Source: Mermis nigrescens (taxonomy: Eukaryota; Nematoda; Enoplea; Mermithida; Mermithidae). From it: 64,000 nucleotides of DNA. Made by a program: the position numbers and the translations under genes. The notes beneath the pieces are model-generated. The model saw nothing but the letters and a program-made list of their open reading frames with translations. It did no database searches and was not told where the DNA came from. The DNA is taken from the NCBI GenBank assembly GCA_036768485.1, contig JAVLUZ010000154.1, positions 1,751,308-1,815,307 on the forward strand, in the 5' to 3' direction. Below, one piece after another: positions 1 to 10,599 of this stretch (position 1 is the first letter of the stretch; every line of letters begins with the position of its first letter).

Positions 1-98
1 AATCAATTCAAAAAATATGGATAAAAATCTATATTTCGTGCAATTCGAGGAACGTGATTCGCCAGGAAGAAAATAGAAACAACAAAAGGGGAAGACTC

Positions 99-331
99 CA
101 TAGGTGGGCGGCACCAAAGTTCCGGGGTGGTGCAAGATTTTTTCAAAGGTCAAAACATGGCTTTGAAAATAGTGGTATGGCGAAATAAAATAATTTTTCA
201 ACGTTTCTCATCGAGCACTATCCATAAGCATCGAAAAATTGCCAAAAAAACGAAAAATTTCAAAAATTGAATTCTGGGGGTATTTTGGTTTCTGGGGGTG
301 CATACCCCCAAAACCCCCACGCCTAGGTATG
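99..331 (+). mobile_element. family A hAT-type MITE
   Basis: Starts CATAGGTGGGCGGC, carries the family hallmark TTTCTCATCGAGCACTATCC (one mismatch here), and ends GCCTAGGTATG. Flanks GAAGACTC and GTGGACTC match in 6 of 8 bases. It has no coding capacity. It lies downstream of the last ATP6V1H exon visible here. Confidence 0.85.
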
Positions 332-681
332 GTGGACTCTTTAAACAAAAAATAAGACAAAACAGAAGAAAGTGTAAAAATGAATCTTAAAAAAATACGA
401 CTTGTACGGTGCAATGTGGACCCAAAATAATACGCTATTTTTATGCGATGCATTAAACTAATACGATTTACGTGTAAAAAATTGAAAATATAATGTTCAA
501 AATTAAAATTACCATTGAAAAATAACACAAATTTTTAAACACTGGAAAATTGGACCTTTTTTCATTTTTTATAGTTGATAGGACTGTCAAAAAATATTTA
601 TGGCGAAATTTCATATAAGTGTCATATTTCAAATTGTCAAAAAATAATTAGAGGAAGCAAATAAAAAAATAATTAATTTAC

Positions 682-766
682 TCGAAAAGTAGCTAATATG
701 ATACGAATGACCTTTTCCTTCGGCGATTCGGTTAAAATATCGGCAAGAGTCGGAATCACACCGTAT
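682..766 (-). CDS. ATP6V1H: ATP6V1H exon (V-ATPase subunit H), most 3' exon in window
   Basis: Internal coding exon of the regulatory subunit H of the V1 sector of the vacuolar proton ATPase, which couples V1 to Vo and is needed for activity. Read on the minus strand after a TTTTTTAG acceptor, it gives 28 codons including YGVIPTLADILTE and EKVIRIILATFR. These match the stretch of animal subunit H that reads roughly IIPVLSDILQES...EKVTRIILAAFR. The donor is CGA|GTAAAT. The exon begins in phase 2, so its first base completes an Arg codon started by the exon at 1683-1753. The rest of the C-terminal domain must lie left of the window. Assignment is from remembered family sequence; frame and splice sites are seen directly. 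Confidence 0.87.
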
Positions 767-871
767 CTAAAAAACCGATGATTAGAATTCAAAAATTTAA
801 TAAAAATTGAATAAAACTTTAGAAATTCGAACCGTTTGAATTACGGTTACACCATCATTCCCAGTTTACAC

Positions 872-1270
872 CATACATGATCTTGGGGGGGGTGGTTTGG
901 GGGGAGGGTTTCACCCCCCGCAGAATCATTTTTGACCCCCCGCAAAAATTTTTCACCGCCCCCAGAATTGGCGATTTTTCAAAAGTTTCCTAAACTTACC
1001 TGAAAATTGGTAGAAAAAGTGTCTTTTAAGGGTTTTTGGCTATCTATTTGCTCAAAATCGCCAAATTTATATTCATGTTTTAAGCGATATATTGGTCAAT
1101 TTATTCGACTTTTTTCCGAAATTTTTTTCATCATTTTATGCTCTAGAACGATAGAGTATCGTCAGAAACGCCAAAAACGATGTTTTTTAACGCGTACCGG
1201 CCATTTTTGGGTCCAAAAAAGGCACTTTAGGTTTTCAGCCCCCCCAGAATTCCCATGCTGTGCATGTATG
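872..1270 (+). mobile_element. family F hAT-type MITE
   Basis: Begins CATACATGATCTTGG and ends GTGCATGTATG, so the ends are inverted copies of each other. The TSD GTTTACAC is exact (864-871 and 1271-1278). This is the type copy of F: about 400 bp, with C/G runs at the ends and an AT-rich centre containing AACGATAGAGTATCGTCAG. Confidence 0.92.
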
Positions 1271-1682
1271 GTTTACACTCATCTAATATATAATGGTAAA
1301 AACGAAAAAAATTAAAAACGACGAAAAAGTTTTATAAAAATGAAGAAAAAATGTTATCTTATCGATTTTTTACAGTAAAAAAAGCGGCAAACATTTCTTT
1401 TTGAAACTTACTAAATATAATATTTCGAATTGAAATTCTATATTTAAACTACACAGAAATTGGGGTTTAAAGTAAACTTCGAAATTTTAAAGTTTCAAAT
1501 ACCAAATTATCCCCAATGAAATTATATTTTTCACAAGGATGTATAAAAAGATACAATGTGTAGTACAATGTGCGTATAAAAATACGATTAATTATTAATT
1601 ATTTATATTATTAATTACTTAATTGATTATTTATATTATTAATTCATTAATCAATTAAGTTAATCGATAAAGATATATGTAT

Positions 1683-1753
1683 CTGGGCATACGTTCGGCG
1701 ATGCTGGGATTGAAGCTCAGGCACCAAATACAAAATATCAATTGATACTGTAG
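1683..1753 (-). CDS. ATP6V1H: ATP6V1H exon with non-GT donor
   Basis: Coding exon of V-ATPase subunit H. After a TTTTCAG acceptor the frame reads [18 protein letters not shown] and then AERMPR. This matches the helical-repeat stretch of the family, roughly LQYQMIFSIWLLAFSP...LRRY. The protein continues in frame into the exon at 682-766 only if the exon ends within the repeated hexamer AGATAC. The intron would then begin AT and end AG (or AC), not GT-AG. A canonical GTATGC lies a few bases inside, but using it breaks the frame. The boundary given is the AT-AG choice. A short upstream exon of roughly a dozen codons is expected between this and 4626-4723 and was not found. Confidence 0.83.
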
Positions 1754-2083
1754 CTGAAAATTTGTTTTTCCGCCCAACGCGATAATTAATCTGCACGAAA
1801 AACGTGGCACTATTTTGTAATTGAGGATTTTAAATACAAAAGTTTAATAAAAAACGGGCTTTATTACGTAATTTATGATTTTTATTATTGGAGGCTTTTG
1901 CGAGTCAGCATATTGTGGCCTTTTAAGAGAAAATTTGGCAACGGATGGATAAATTACTTGTAATTCCTTTATTCTATTTCGGATGATTTCCAATATAGAA
2001 TAAGATTAAAATTATAGAATTTTCAGCAAAATGAATCCGGAAATGCAGCAAATGGGCTAATGAATAAAAAATGGACTGACAAC

Positions 2084-2470
2084 CATACATAGGCATCAAG
2101 AACAATTTTTTTTGGGGGGGGAGCGAAATCGCCAGAAATTTGCAAAAATATTACTAAAAATAGAATTCTGGGGTCTATATTAATCTGCGGGGGATTTCAA
2201 CTTCTATGGGGTGTAACCATACACGTAAAGGGGAGGAATGTGGGGGATATCCCACCCAGAGTCGGACGTCCATTCATCCCCCCAAAGCCAGAAAATTTTT
2301 GACCCCCCTAATTTTTGGAAAAAATCGAATTTTTTTGGTCGTTTTAAACGTTTTTTAGCCAAAAATTGAGGGTCATTAACCCCCAACCCCTAAAAAAAAG
2401 GCCGGGACTCCCTAAATTTCAAGCCGTTACACGTATGGGTGTACCCCGGGGACCCCCTGGCCCATGCGTG
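2084..2470 (+). mobile_element. family I MITE containing a D element
   Basis: Starts CATACATAGGCATC and ends GGCCCATGCGTG; flanks CTGACAAC and CCGACGAC match in 6 of 8. It shares the block AATAGAATTCTGGGGTCTA with the copy at 51466-51614. A family D element lies inside. Confidence 0.8.
2218..2437 (-). mobile_element. family D hAT-type MITE nested in I
   Basis: Ends CATACACGTAAAGG and CCGTTACACGTATG. TSD GGTGTAAC / GGTGTACC (7 of 8) at 2210-2217 and 2438-2445. The interior has the family D phrases AGTCGGACGTCC and GGGTCATTAACCCCC. Confidence 0.88.
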
Positions 2471-2710
2471 CCGACGACCGACTTAAAAAAGCCGAAATTT
2501 TAAGTTTTTGAGGAATTTGGATAATAAACGACTAAAGACGACCTTAAACAGAGAAACTATAGCAGCGAAAGAGTCGTAATTTTTGATTTTACAGAACGAT
2601 TAATGCGAAATTCAGTAAATCGGGCCGTCTTTTTAGGGGTCAGAATAGATGGAGACAAGAGTGCCCGACGGTGGGATTTTTCAGCGGACTTAAGTTTTCT
2701 GCTACCCCAG

Positions 2711-2985
2711 CATAGGTGAGCAGCAACAAAATTCTGGGGGAGTGCAAGATTTTTCGAAGTTAAAAAATGGCCTTAAAAATAATAGTATAACGAAAAAAGA
2801 TCATTTTTCAACGTTTCTCATCGAGCACTATCCATTGGCATCAAAAAAAAATTGCGAAAAAAAGAAAAATTTCCAAAAATTGAATTTGGGGGGGGGGGTT
2901 GTTTCGGTTTCTGTGGGGGGATATTCGGACTTCTGGAGGGATGAATACCCCCCAAACGCCCCCTCCTCCTCCAAGCCAACGTGTG
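2711..2985 (+). mobile_element. family A MITE
   Basis: CATAGGTGAGCAGC to GCCAACGTGTG; flanks TACCCCAG and CACCCAAG match in 6 of 8. The internal hallmark is intact at 2813-2832. Confidence 0.82.
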
Positions 2986-3011
2986 CACCCAAGTCCCAAC
3001 TATATTGCAAG

Positions 3012-3130
3012 CAGGGACGGGTTTAAGAGGGAGCGGCAGGTAAGGGGGCGGCCGCCCAACCCATTGGCCAAAACCGTCTGGCGAGATGAAGGATAATAGG
3101 TAATTTGCGATGAATTTCGGCCATCGACCA
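3012..3130 (+). mobile_element. degenerate family C fragment
   Basis: CAGGGACGGGTTTAAGAGG followed by GGGGGCGGCCGCCCAACCC and ATTGGCCAAAA resembles the left part of family C (see 41104-41290). The right end is not recognisable. Confidence 0.5.
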
Positions 3131-3272
3131 TCGTAATTTCTCAATTTTTTGGAGCTTCGCGTCGGATATCACATTTAGTCACTTTCTTGTAACCCTAGTA
3201 GCCATATTTTTGTAAATTTATTTCATTTTTTAGCAGAAATTCTAAAAATTTTTGCGTTTTACATTGTATGTA

Positions 3273-3780
3273 CAGTGCTCGCCATGAAACATGACGCACT
3301 ATATTCGTCAGATTTATATTAGATGATGCGCCGCGAGCGCCGCGTTTCGTCTATAATGTGCTTTCATCTCTTTTTTATTATTATAGAATATTTATGTGTA
3401 TGATGCCGTTAATCTGGCGATGCGGACGGCGCAATTCAGCTATTAATAGCGCCAACAAGAAGGAAGCGCGCATATGAATGCCGGAAGCGCGCACGTGCCT
3501 AAATTTAGAACGGCATTCACGTGCGCGCACTCGCCTGAATATAGAACGGCATTCACGTGCGCGCTTCCGGCATTCACGTGCGCGCTTCCTTCTTGTTGGT
3601 GCTATTATAAGCTAAATTGCGCTGTCCGCATCGCCAGATTAACGGCATGATACAGATAAATATCCTATAATAATGAAAAAGAGATTATTGCGCATTATAG
3701 ACGAAACGAGGCGCTCGCAACGCATCATCTAATATAAATCTGATGAACATAGTGCGTCATGTTTTTCATGGCGAGCACTG
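3273..3780. mobile_element. 508-bp near-perfect palindrome bounded by CAGTGCTCGCCATGAA
   Basis: The left arm from CAGTGCTCGCCATGAA and the right arm ending GGCGAGCACTG are inverted copies over about 220-250 bp, with roughly one difference per 12 bases. The centre carries four copies of a CACGTG(C)GCGC-type motif between AAGAAGGAAGCGCGC and its complement. The left flank ends TA and the right begins CA. It looks like a long-TIR MITE, perhaps Tc1/mariner-like. The same terminus recurs at 14345-14473. Confidence 0.8.
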
Positions 3781-4625
3781 CATGATTGAAAAGGCTTTGC
3801 TCCAAACGCACAAAAAATAGTGCGTAACGAAGTTTTTACCTTTCTGTCAAAATTTTACCGATTTGTCTGCGCCTGCGCTGATTTTCAGTTGAGGTTAAAG
3901 AAATTAAAGCACTTTTTGCGCAGAACTACTCGAAATTTTGGAATTTTTCGCCAGATTTCGCGTCGGAAATTATTTTGACTAAAGATATGTAGACAATAGA
4001 CGGCGAAAAACGACGTAAATAGCAGGTTTTTCGACCTTATTTATTGTTTTGAAAAAGTTAGGGTACTACCCCATGTACATGTTACAGGAGGATTGAAAAC
4101 GTGATTAAAAACTGGGCAAATTTCGAAGAATGATTAGCGTTAAGGCTACCGGTCCACCTTTGGCTTAAATGCTCGCTGTATAATATGAACAAATGTCAAA
4201 AGTCCTTGAAAACAATTTTTTGGTTTAGTTTTCTTTTTTCCTAATTTTTCGAAATTTAGGTTATAAGAACGTAAAAATTAATTAAGACTTATAAATGAAA
4301 TTAATCTAAAAACTTACGTAAAAATAAATCCATTTCCGATTCGAGTTTTCTTTTTGTTACCAAAAAGATCATGCTAAAACGAACTTATCCATAAAAACCG
4401 AATCTAAACTGCTTAACTAACATTTGCTTAAGTTAATGAATGGAAAAGTTGGAGTATCGCCCTTCCCTTACAAAAATCTTAGTAATACGATAAGTGTACT
4501 AATCAAATAGAATAATTAATTAATTACAGAATTGAATTATTTAATTAATTAATAATTAATTAATTACATAATTGAATTATTTAATAAATTAATAATTAAT
4601 TGAATTTAAAAAAATGTTGTATTAC

Positions 4626-4723
4626 GCAGAAAGGCCGTCAATGTTCATAAAAGCGTGCCGATATTCGTCGATTCGAAGCATCATTTGCAAGCAACGCGTA
4701 CTAGTATGCACATATTCGTTGCC
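4626..4723 (-). CDS. ATP6V1H: ATP6V1H exon
   Basis: Coding exon of V-ATPase subunit H, bounded by an ATTCCAG acceptor and a TCTGC|GTAATA donor. It reads [20 protein letters not shown] and then [12 protein letters not shown]. The family has SQYVQCVAGCLQLMLRVNEY followed by an ADGV-type turn at the same place. It joins in phase 0 to the exon at 6790-6894 and leaves two bases of a codon at its 3' end. The family's longer serine-rich loop before this segment is absent. Flanking intron sequence is AT-rich. Confidence 0.85.
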
Positions 4724-5230
4724 CTGGAATTAAAAATTAATTTAAAAAAATTATAACAGCAACAAGATAAAATAAATTCATTTTATTGAACTATAAATTA
4801 TTGAATTTATTCATTTATGTAATTTATAATCTTATTCAGATTTGACAATCCTTCTTTTATACGTACTATCAAATTTATAATAATCAACGAGATACGCGGT
4901 TTCGTTATTGCGAATTTTCGATATCCTGAACAAAAACTGGAAAAACCCCCAATTCTCAATAGAAAAATTTCAAAAAATGCATAATTCTTAATTAAAGAAT
5001 TGACAAAATGCAAACTTTTCGCTTTCATACTCGAAAAAGCGCGTAATTCCTGACCTAAAATGGATAAATTGGGCAAGAAATGAAAGGATTGAACGAACGA
5101 AAAAAGCGTTGAAACATTTCAGAATTCTGAAAATACTGTCTTGGTGGGGTTGCGTCGGCCATTTGGGGGCCAATAATCTATTTTTAGTAAAAATGGCAAA
5201 AGATGCATAAAAAGGCTCAAAAATGGATAT

Positions 5231-5476
5231 ATACACATGTTATGGCTTGGAAGTTCGGAAGCGAGCCTTGGCCGCTTTTAGGGAGGGAGTAAATACGAGA
5301 AACCTCCAATTTTTGATCGTAAACTCTAATTTTTGACTAAAAATGGAAAAAAGCACCTAAAAATGAGAAAAAACGCAAGTTTTAGGGCAGAATGTGGAAA
5401 TTATCCGACCTTAAGCGAATGGCGGGGGCCGACTTTGGGCGGCGGAAGGATTCCTCCATCCCCTGTTGCACGTATG
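5231..5476 (+). mobile_element. family D MITE, diverged
   Basis: ACACATGTTATGGCTTGGAAG at the left and CCCTGTTGCACGTATG at the right resemble the D ends, with GGCCGACTTTGGGCGG replacing the usual phrase. No TSD was found. Confidence 0.55.
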
Positions 5477-5807
5477 CTTAGAAAGCACATTGATCCCTGA
5501 AAATCGGGAAGGGATTGAAAATTTAAAGTTTTTTTAGGTAGGAGAGATAAGAAGTTAGTTGTACCTGTTAAAACTGGAATAATTCGAACGTTTAAAAAAG
5601 GATATTAGTCAACTTCTCAAAAAAATGAATAAAAAAATAAAGAAATGCTATTTTCCGGTTTTTTCTTCCCATTTCGAAGTCTATACTTATAAATTAAAAA
5701 ACATTTTTTCTGATGTTTAGAGCAAAAGTAATTCGGGCAATCGAGAATTTTGCAAAAAATCTAAAATAATTCAATGATACGGTTTTGTGTTATTTCTGTA
5801 ATACATA

Positions 5808-6214
5808 CAGGCACGTAGCTGGCCGTTCTATTTCGGGGGACCAACGCCAATTTTGGGGGGACGCCGAAAATAGCACAGAATAACGTTTAAAAAGTCCTAT
5901 TTTTCCGATTTTTCTGAATTGGGGGTCCGAAGCATACGTGGGCAGCAAGAAAATTCTGGGGGTAGGGGTGCAAGATTTTTTTGAAGGGGTCAAAAAATGG
6001 CCTTAAAAATGGTGGTATGGCGACAAAAACACCATTTTTCGACGTTTCTCATCAAACACTATCCATTGGCATCTAAAAATTGCGAAAAAAAACGAAAAAA
6101 ATTTGCAAAAAATTGAATTCTGGGGGGGGGGTATTTGATTTCTGGGGGGGGGTATTTCGGTTTCTGGGACGCCCAGGTGTGGTCCGAACCCCCTCCCCTG
6201 CAGATACGTACCTG
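5808..6214 (+). mobile_element. family B hAT-type MITE containing an A element
   Basis: CAGGCACGTAGCTGGCCG at the left and GATACGTACCTG at the right; exact TSD AATACATA (5800-5807 and 6215-6222). A family A copy is inserted near its right end. Confidence 0.93.
5933..6181 (+). mobile_element. family A MITE nested in B
   Basis: CATACGTGGGCAGC to GCCCAGGTGTG; TSD GTCCGAAG / GTCCGAAC (5925-5932, 6182-6189). The same B site is used by an A copy in the opposite orientation at 61073. Confidence 0.92.
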
Positions 6215-6439
6215 AATACATACGTATCATAAAATTGAATCGACCGCGAACTTATGTTACTGTAGCCATTTAAAAGCAAGAAAGATAGCTGGGCTGGAAA
6301 AAAATTCGTTCCGAAACAAGATTACGCCTGATTTCGCAGAACCAATTTAAAAAATTATGAGACAGGCTTACTTTTCGGACAATTTAGCAACTCGTATCAA
6401 CAAGATCGTGCGTTAATTCTTTATCTCATTATTAATTAA

Positions 6440-6543
6440 TTCAATTAATCATTTCACATTATTATTATTATTATTCTTACTATTATTTTTATTATTATTA
6501 TTATTATTATTTTTATTTTTATTATTATTATCATTATTATTAA

Positions 6544-6582
<39 letters not shown>

Positions 6583-6609
6583 CATTATTATTAATATTAT
6601 GTATTATTA

Positions 6610-6640
<31 letters not shown>

Positions 6641-6660
6641 AATTATTATTATTAACTATA
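6440..6660. repeat. ATT/TTA trinucleotide microsatellite
   Basis: About 200 bp of imperfect ATT repeats with occasional C interruptions, lying in ATP6V1H intron sequence just below the exon at 6790-6894. Confidence 0.95.
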
Positions 6661-6789
6661 TTTCGATGTTTTATATTTTTTCCAAATATGAATTTACAAC
6701 AAAAGCAAGTAAATGCATACAACGCAAACATCCATCATTTTATAGTTAGTTTAAACTGACGCTCAAGAAAAATAATAGAAAAAACTAAC

Positions 6790-6894
6790 GGGCACTGCTT
6801 GCTGATCCTTTAGCCAATTAAGATAGTAAGTCAAATCCGAGCCATCCATCAGCTCATTGCTCCAACACGCCAATTTGGCAATAATTCGGCTGAC
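6790..6894 (-). CDS. ATP6V1H: ATP6V1H exon
   Basis: Thirty-five-codon exon of V-ATPase subunit H, between a CTTCAAG acceptor and a CCC|GTTAGT donor. It reads [20 protein letters not shown] and then [11 protein letters not shown]. This is one of the best conserved segments of the family (RIIAKLAAWGKELMEGSDLN, then YYFNWIKTQ). Phase 0 at both ends fits its neighbours at 8681-8794 and 4626-4723. Confidence in the gene identity rests mainly on this exon and the next one upstream. Confidence 0.92.
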
Positions 6895-7213
6895 CTTGAA
6901 GATACATATATGTACGTAAATTAGATGTTTCATCTTCAGAAAACTACATATGTGGCTGAATAGGCTAAATGTTTAAGGCTAAAATTAAAAATTACAAATT
7001 AATTAAAATTAATTACAAAATTAAGTTTTAAATTACAAAATTAAAATTGAAATTAAATTACAAATTAAAATAAAAAAGAAACTAAAATTACAAAATTCAT
7101 AAAATTAATCATTCACTTCAAATCTGATGCTGTTGCAAACGCATAGAAAAACGTCGAAAAAATTCGATTAAACTGAAGGGAACAAGGTCAAAAAAGAGTA
7201 TACAGGTGCGAAG

Positions 7214-7665
7214 CAGTGTTTTTTATACAAGGTCCGTTTGTACATGTACAAAGATGGTCTCTAAAAAGTTTTTTGTACATTTTGTACACACAAATTTTTG
7301 GGTACTATAATATGGTACAGTATCGATTTTAGTGTGGTAAAACAGAGTTGTTCGACCTTTGATAGTGTATTTTAGCTAATTTCTGATTTCTGCAAAAAAT
7401 CACTAATAAACGTCTAAAAACGGCGCGAAGCGCGAAAAGTTCACATTTTTCCTTTCAAAATGCAATTTCTGACATTATAAAGATATGTACATATATAGAA
7501 CAATCTAATTACTTATTTCGGCGCGAAGCGCTGAAAATTTTGCGAATTTGAAACCTTTTTCGCAGTTTTTGTGTTCCCAAAATTTTTTGTGCATGTACAA
7601 AGACGGTCCCCAAAAGTCTTTGTACATCGGGAAAATCTTTGCCGAATACAAAAAGAAAAACACTG
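7214..7665 (-). mobile_element. family E hAT-type MITE
   Basis: CAGTGTTTTTTATACAAGG to GAAAAACACTG; TSD GTGCGAAG / GCGCGAAG (7206-7213, 7666-7673). It contains several inverted TGTACATGTACAAAG motifs and two GGCGCGAAGCGC hairpin motifs. Confidence 0.9.
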
Positions 7666-7837
7666 GCGCGAAGAGCAGCAAATTTGGCACTTCTGAGCAG
7701 GGAGATGGATCAAAATGTTTAAAACGGGCATCTCTTCTACATATTTTTTTGAAAAATCGCGATTGCTAGGGGGATGAAAATTCTTCTGCGGGGAGGGGTG
7801 TGGTTGAAACACCCACAAACTCCTTCAAGATCGTGGC

Positions 7838-8481
7838 CGTACATTATCTTGGGGGTTTTCGTCTCTCCAAAAAAATTTGACCCTACTCCAGAAAATTTTT
7901 GACCCCTTCTCCAGATTTTGCAGATTTTCAGGAAGAACCCGAAAATTTTCGGAAAAATTCGTAAAAAAAGGCGCTTTTTAAAGCGATTTTAGCTATCTAT
8001 TTGCGCAAAAAGTCAAATTTTCGGCGCTTCGCGCCATATACTCACGTTTTGACCTTATTTTGTTCAATTTGTTCGACTTTCTTCCGATTTTTTCGAAACT
8101 TTTCTACGTTCTCACGCTATAGAAAGATAGAGCCATACTTGGGCAATAGCCGAAGCTGAAGCAAGTCCAACAATGGGCTCTCAAAGGTTGATTGGTTCTT
8201 AGTTAGGCTGAAAATGGGTTAAAGAACGCAATTTTCATTGGATTTTCCGCAGCTTTCTCACATTTTTTCAAAATTAGCCCATCCAAATGGTAACCCTTCA
8301 GCCCGTCCAGTTTTTGTGTCAGCCCGTTTAATGGACAGGCTTGGAATGGCTATTGCCCAGGTGTGGATGGAGCACCGTCAAGAACGCCGAAAAACTATGT
8401 TTTTGACGCGTGCCTGCCATTTTTGGCCCAAAAACGAACTCCAACCCCCCCCCGCCAAAATTCCCATTCTGTGCATGTCTG
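7838..8481 (+). mobile_element. family F MITE containing a G element
   Basis: Left end CGTACATTATCTTGGGGG, right end CTGTGCATGTCTG, with the F interior on both sides of the G insertion. No convincing TSD, perhaps because a B element sits 3 bp from its right end. Confidence 0.8.
8134..8365 (+). mobile_element. family G MITE nested in F
   Basis: An 18-bp inverted terminus, CATACTTGGGCAATAGCC versus GGCTATTGCCCAGGTGTG. TSD GATAGAGC / GATGGAGC (8126-8133, 8366-8373). It has a different interior from A despite the related outer ends. Confidence 0.9.
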
Positions 8482-8484
8482 GAT

Positions 8485-8661
8485 CAGGCACGTAGCCGGC
8501 CGTCCTATTTGGGGGGACCAACACCAACGTTTGGGGGACTCTAAGCCCAAAAAAGCCAAAAAGTGGCACAAAACAACGTTTAAAACATCCTATTCTTCCT
8601 AGTTTTCTGACAGTTGGGAGGGGGGTCCGAACCCCCACCATTCCCCAGAAATACGTGCCTG
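8485..8661 (+). mobile_element. family B MITE
   Basis: CAGGCACGTAGCCGGCCG to AATACGTGCCTG. Flanks GTCTGGAT and CTAGAGAT match poorly. It starts 3 bp after the right end of the F element, 19 bp from an ATP6V1H exon. Confidence 0.85.
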
Positions 8662-8680
8662 CTAGAGATGCCACGCCTAC

Positions 8681-8794
8681 CTGATTAACAATGAATCCAT
8701 CATTTCGATTCAACATTAGAATAAACGGCTCCCATACGGACTGCTTTTGTTTATGAGCATAGGCCCAAAATATTTCGCAACGACTTCTATCCTC
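8681..8794 (-). CDS. ATP6V1H: ATP6V1H exon
   Basis: Exon of V-ATPase subunit H reading EDRSRCEIFWAYAHKQKQSV and then WEPFILMLNRNDGFIVNQ. The family shows NHQRVSIFFDYA... followed by W.YFLPMLNRQDPF. The donor is AATCAG|GTAGGC. The acceptor is probably CATAG at 8795-8796, which makes 38 codons and fits the family length; an alternative AG three bases inside would drop one Glu. A family B element ends at 8661, only 19 bp from this exon on the intron side, without disturbing the donor. Confidence 0.88.
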
Positions 8795-9618
8795 CTATGA
8801 ATCAAATAAAATTATCGATCACGGACGATTAGTAAAATTAGCATAACGTTCAATTTGCTAACATATTAAACAAAACAAGATTTCTATCGTTTTAGGAAAA
8901 TAGGCAGAAAAGATGAGGAATAGAGACATCATCCGTATTCTTATGCCTCTATTCTTTTATTCTTTTTATTTCCTTTCGCATTTCTTATTTTTTATTCTTT
9001 TTACAATTTCATTTTTTACATTTCTACTCGTTTATTTTTTAAATGATGCTTTTTGACTATTACTTAAAGGACCTACGTATCAAGTAAGGTAAAAACACAC
9101 GTAGAATTGTATTATATGTACGTATGTCCCAAGTATCATTTACATGAGAATCATCAATATCCAACAGGAGTAAGATAATCAATCAATAAATCTTATAATG
9201 CAATAGGAATTGAGGCGCGATAATAAACAGGCTGAATATAATGAGGTCAAGGAAGTGTTTACAGAATCTACAAAATTTTTCATTCAGGAAACAATTAAAA
9301 ATTTCTAATGCTAATTAATTAAATCTGTAAAAACACGAAATTTTAATTCAAAGCTTACGAAAAAACTCAATCAAAATTAACAATAAAACCTTTGAGCTGA
9401 TACATATGTGGCATTAAAAAGGACCCATAGATCGGACCTGTTCTATTACCTCGCGGTAATATGTAAAGAATATATCATACATACCATATATTACGTACAT
9501 AAATAATTAGCTATAATTTCCTGTCCTGTATTTAATGAAGTTACTATACGAGAATGTACTATCGTACGTTACATTATATCACATTTTTTTCTATACAACC
9601 TTATATTTTTGCATGTAC

Positions 9619-9708
9619 CCAAAGCATATCGTCGATAAGAGTCAAGACGTAACGAACGGTTTGATCTTTCGAAATATTGCTCATTAGATTGATAAAAGTT
9701 CTGGCACA
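9619..9708 (-). CDS. ATP6V1H: ATP6V1H exon
   Basis: Thirty-codon exon of V-ATPase subunit H, bounded by a TATTTTTAG acceptor and a TGG|GTACAT donor. It reads CARTFINLMSNISKDQTVRY and then VLTLIDDMLW. The family sequence at this place is CAKTFINLMTHI.KEQTVQY followed by ILTMIDDML. Phase is 0 at both ends. The next upstream coding exon should supply the family's MISAEDCEFI-type segment; the candidate at 14798-14918 fits only loosely. Confidence 0.9.
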
Positions 9709-9769
9709 CTAAAAATAAATGCGATATGTGCATGTGCATTTGAAAGGTTTGACAGGCAAATGTAGGCGC

Positions 9770-10104
9770 CAAAAAATCGGAAAAATAGGACTTTTTAAAT
9801 GTTATTTTGTGCCATTTTTGGATTTAGTTGGGCTTAGTCCCCCAAAATAATTGGTGTTGGTCCCCCTCGAAATAGGACGGCAAGCTAGCATACGTGGACA
9901 GCACCGGAATACTGGGGGGGGGGTGCAAGATTTCTTCGAAGGTCAAAAATGGCCTTAAAAATGGTGGTATGGCGAAAACAAACAAAAAAATTTCAAAAAT
10001 TGAATTCTGGGGGTATTTCGGTTTCTGGGGGTTATTTTGGTTTCTCGGAGGTTGCATACCCCAAACCCCCCCCCCCCCGCCCAGGTGTGCATGCCACGTG
10101 CCTG
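9770..10104 (-). mobile_element. family B MITE lacking its left terminus, containing an A element
   Basis: Exact TSD GTAGGCGC (9762-9769, 10105-10112) flanks an inverted B that has lost the first 40 or so bases, including the TIR. The right end ACGTGCCTG is intact. The A insertion splits the last 20 bp of B. Confidence 0.8.
9889..10089 (+). mobile_element. family A MITE nested in B
   Basis: CATACGTGGACAGC to GCCCAGGTGTG, internally deleted (no CGAGCACTATCC block). Flanks CAAGCTAG and CATGCCAC both derive from the B sequence CCAGCTAC. Confidence 0.82.
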
Positions 10105-10398
10105 GTAGGCGCACGGACTGGCCGATTTAAAGGGGTGATTAATCGGAAAAAAATAGCGCAAGACTACCATTATTCAAAGTTTCTGGTCAATTTCAAACTC
10201 TTTTGCAAAAGGTGTTGATTTTTATCTAATTTTTGTTATAATTATGTCTTATTCTCACAAAAATTTCGTTTTTTGTCAGTAATTTCATTAATTATTCAAT
10301 TTATCAAATTTATAAAATAAATTTTAAACATTTCGTACATAAGAACTCCTCAATTGCTGGCTTGGGCACGATGAGTACGGTATGAATATACTTAAAGA

Positions 10399-10599
10399 AC
10401 GGGCGGATTAAGGGAGTGGCGGGGCGGGCGGCGGCCGCCCACCTCCACCGAATGACAAAAATAACGCGCAAAATTAAGGATTTTCAAGCGATTTTTAGCG
10501 ATTCTCGGCTTAAAGCAGCTAATTTTTTCGCCCAAGTCAGGGTTCCGCCCCCCCCTTAGGGGTACCGCCCCCCTTAGGAAACTCCTGGATCCGTTACTG
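10399..10599 (+). mobile_element. family C hAT-type MITE
   Basis: ACGGGCGGATTAAGG to GGATCCGTTACTG with a GGCGGGCGGCGGCCGCCC core. TSD CTTAAAGA / CTTAAAAA (7 of 8). Confidence 0.88.

Noticed and set aside
9889..10104. gene encoded by overlapping proline-rich ORFs on both strands
   Set aside because: The ORFs arise from C and G runs at the ends of A and B MITEs.
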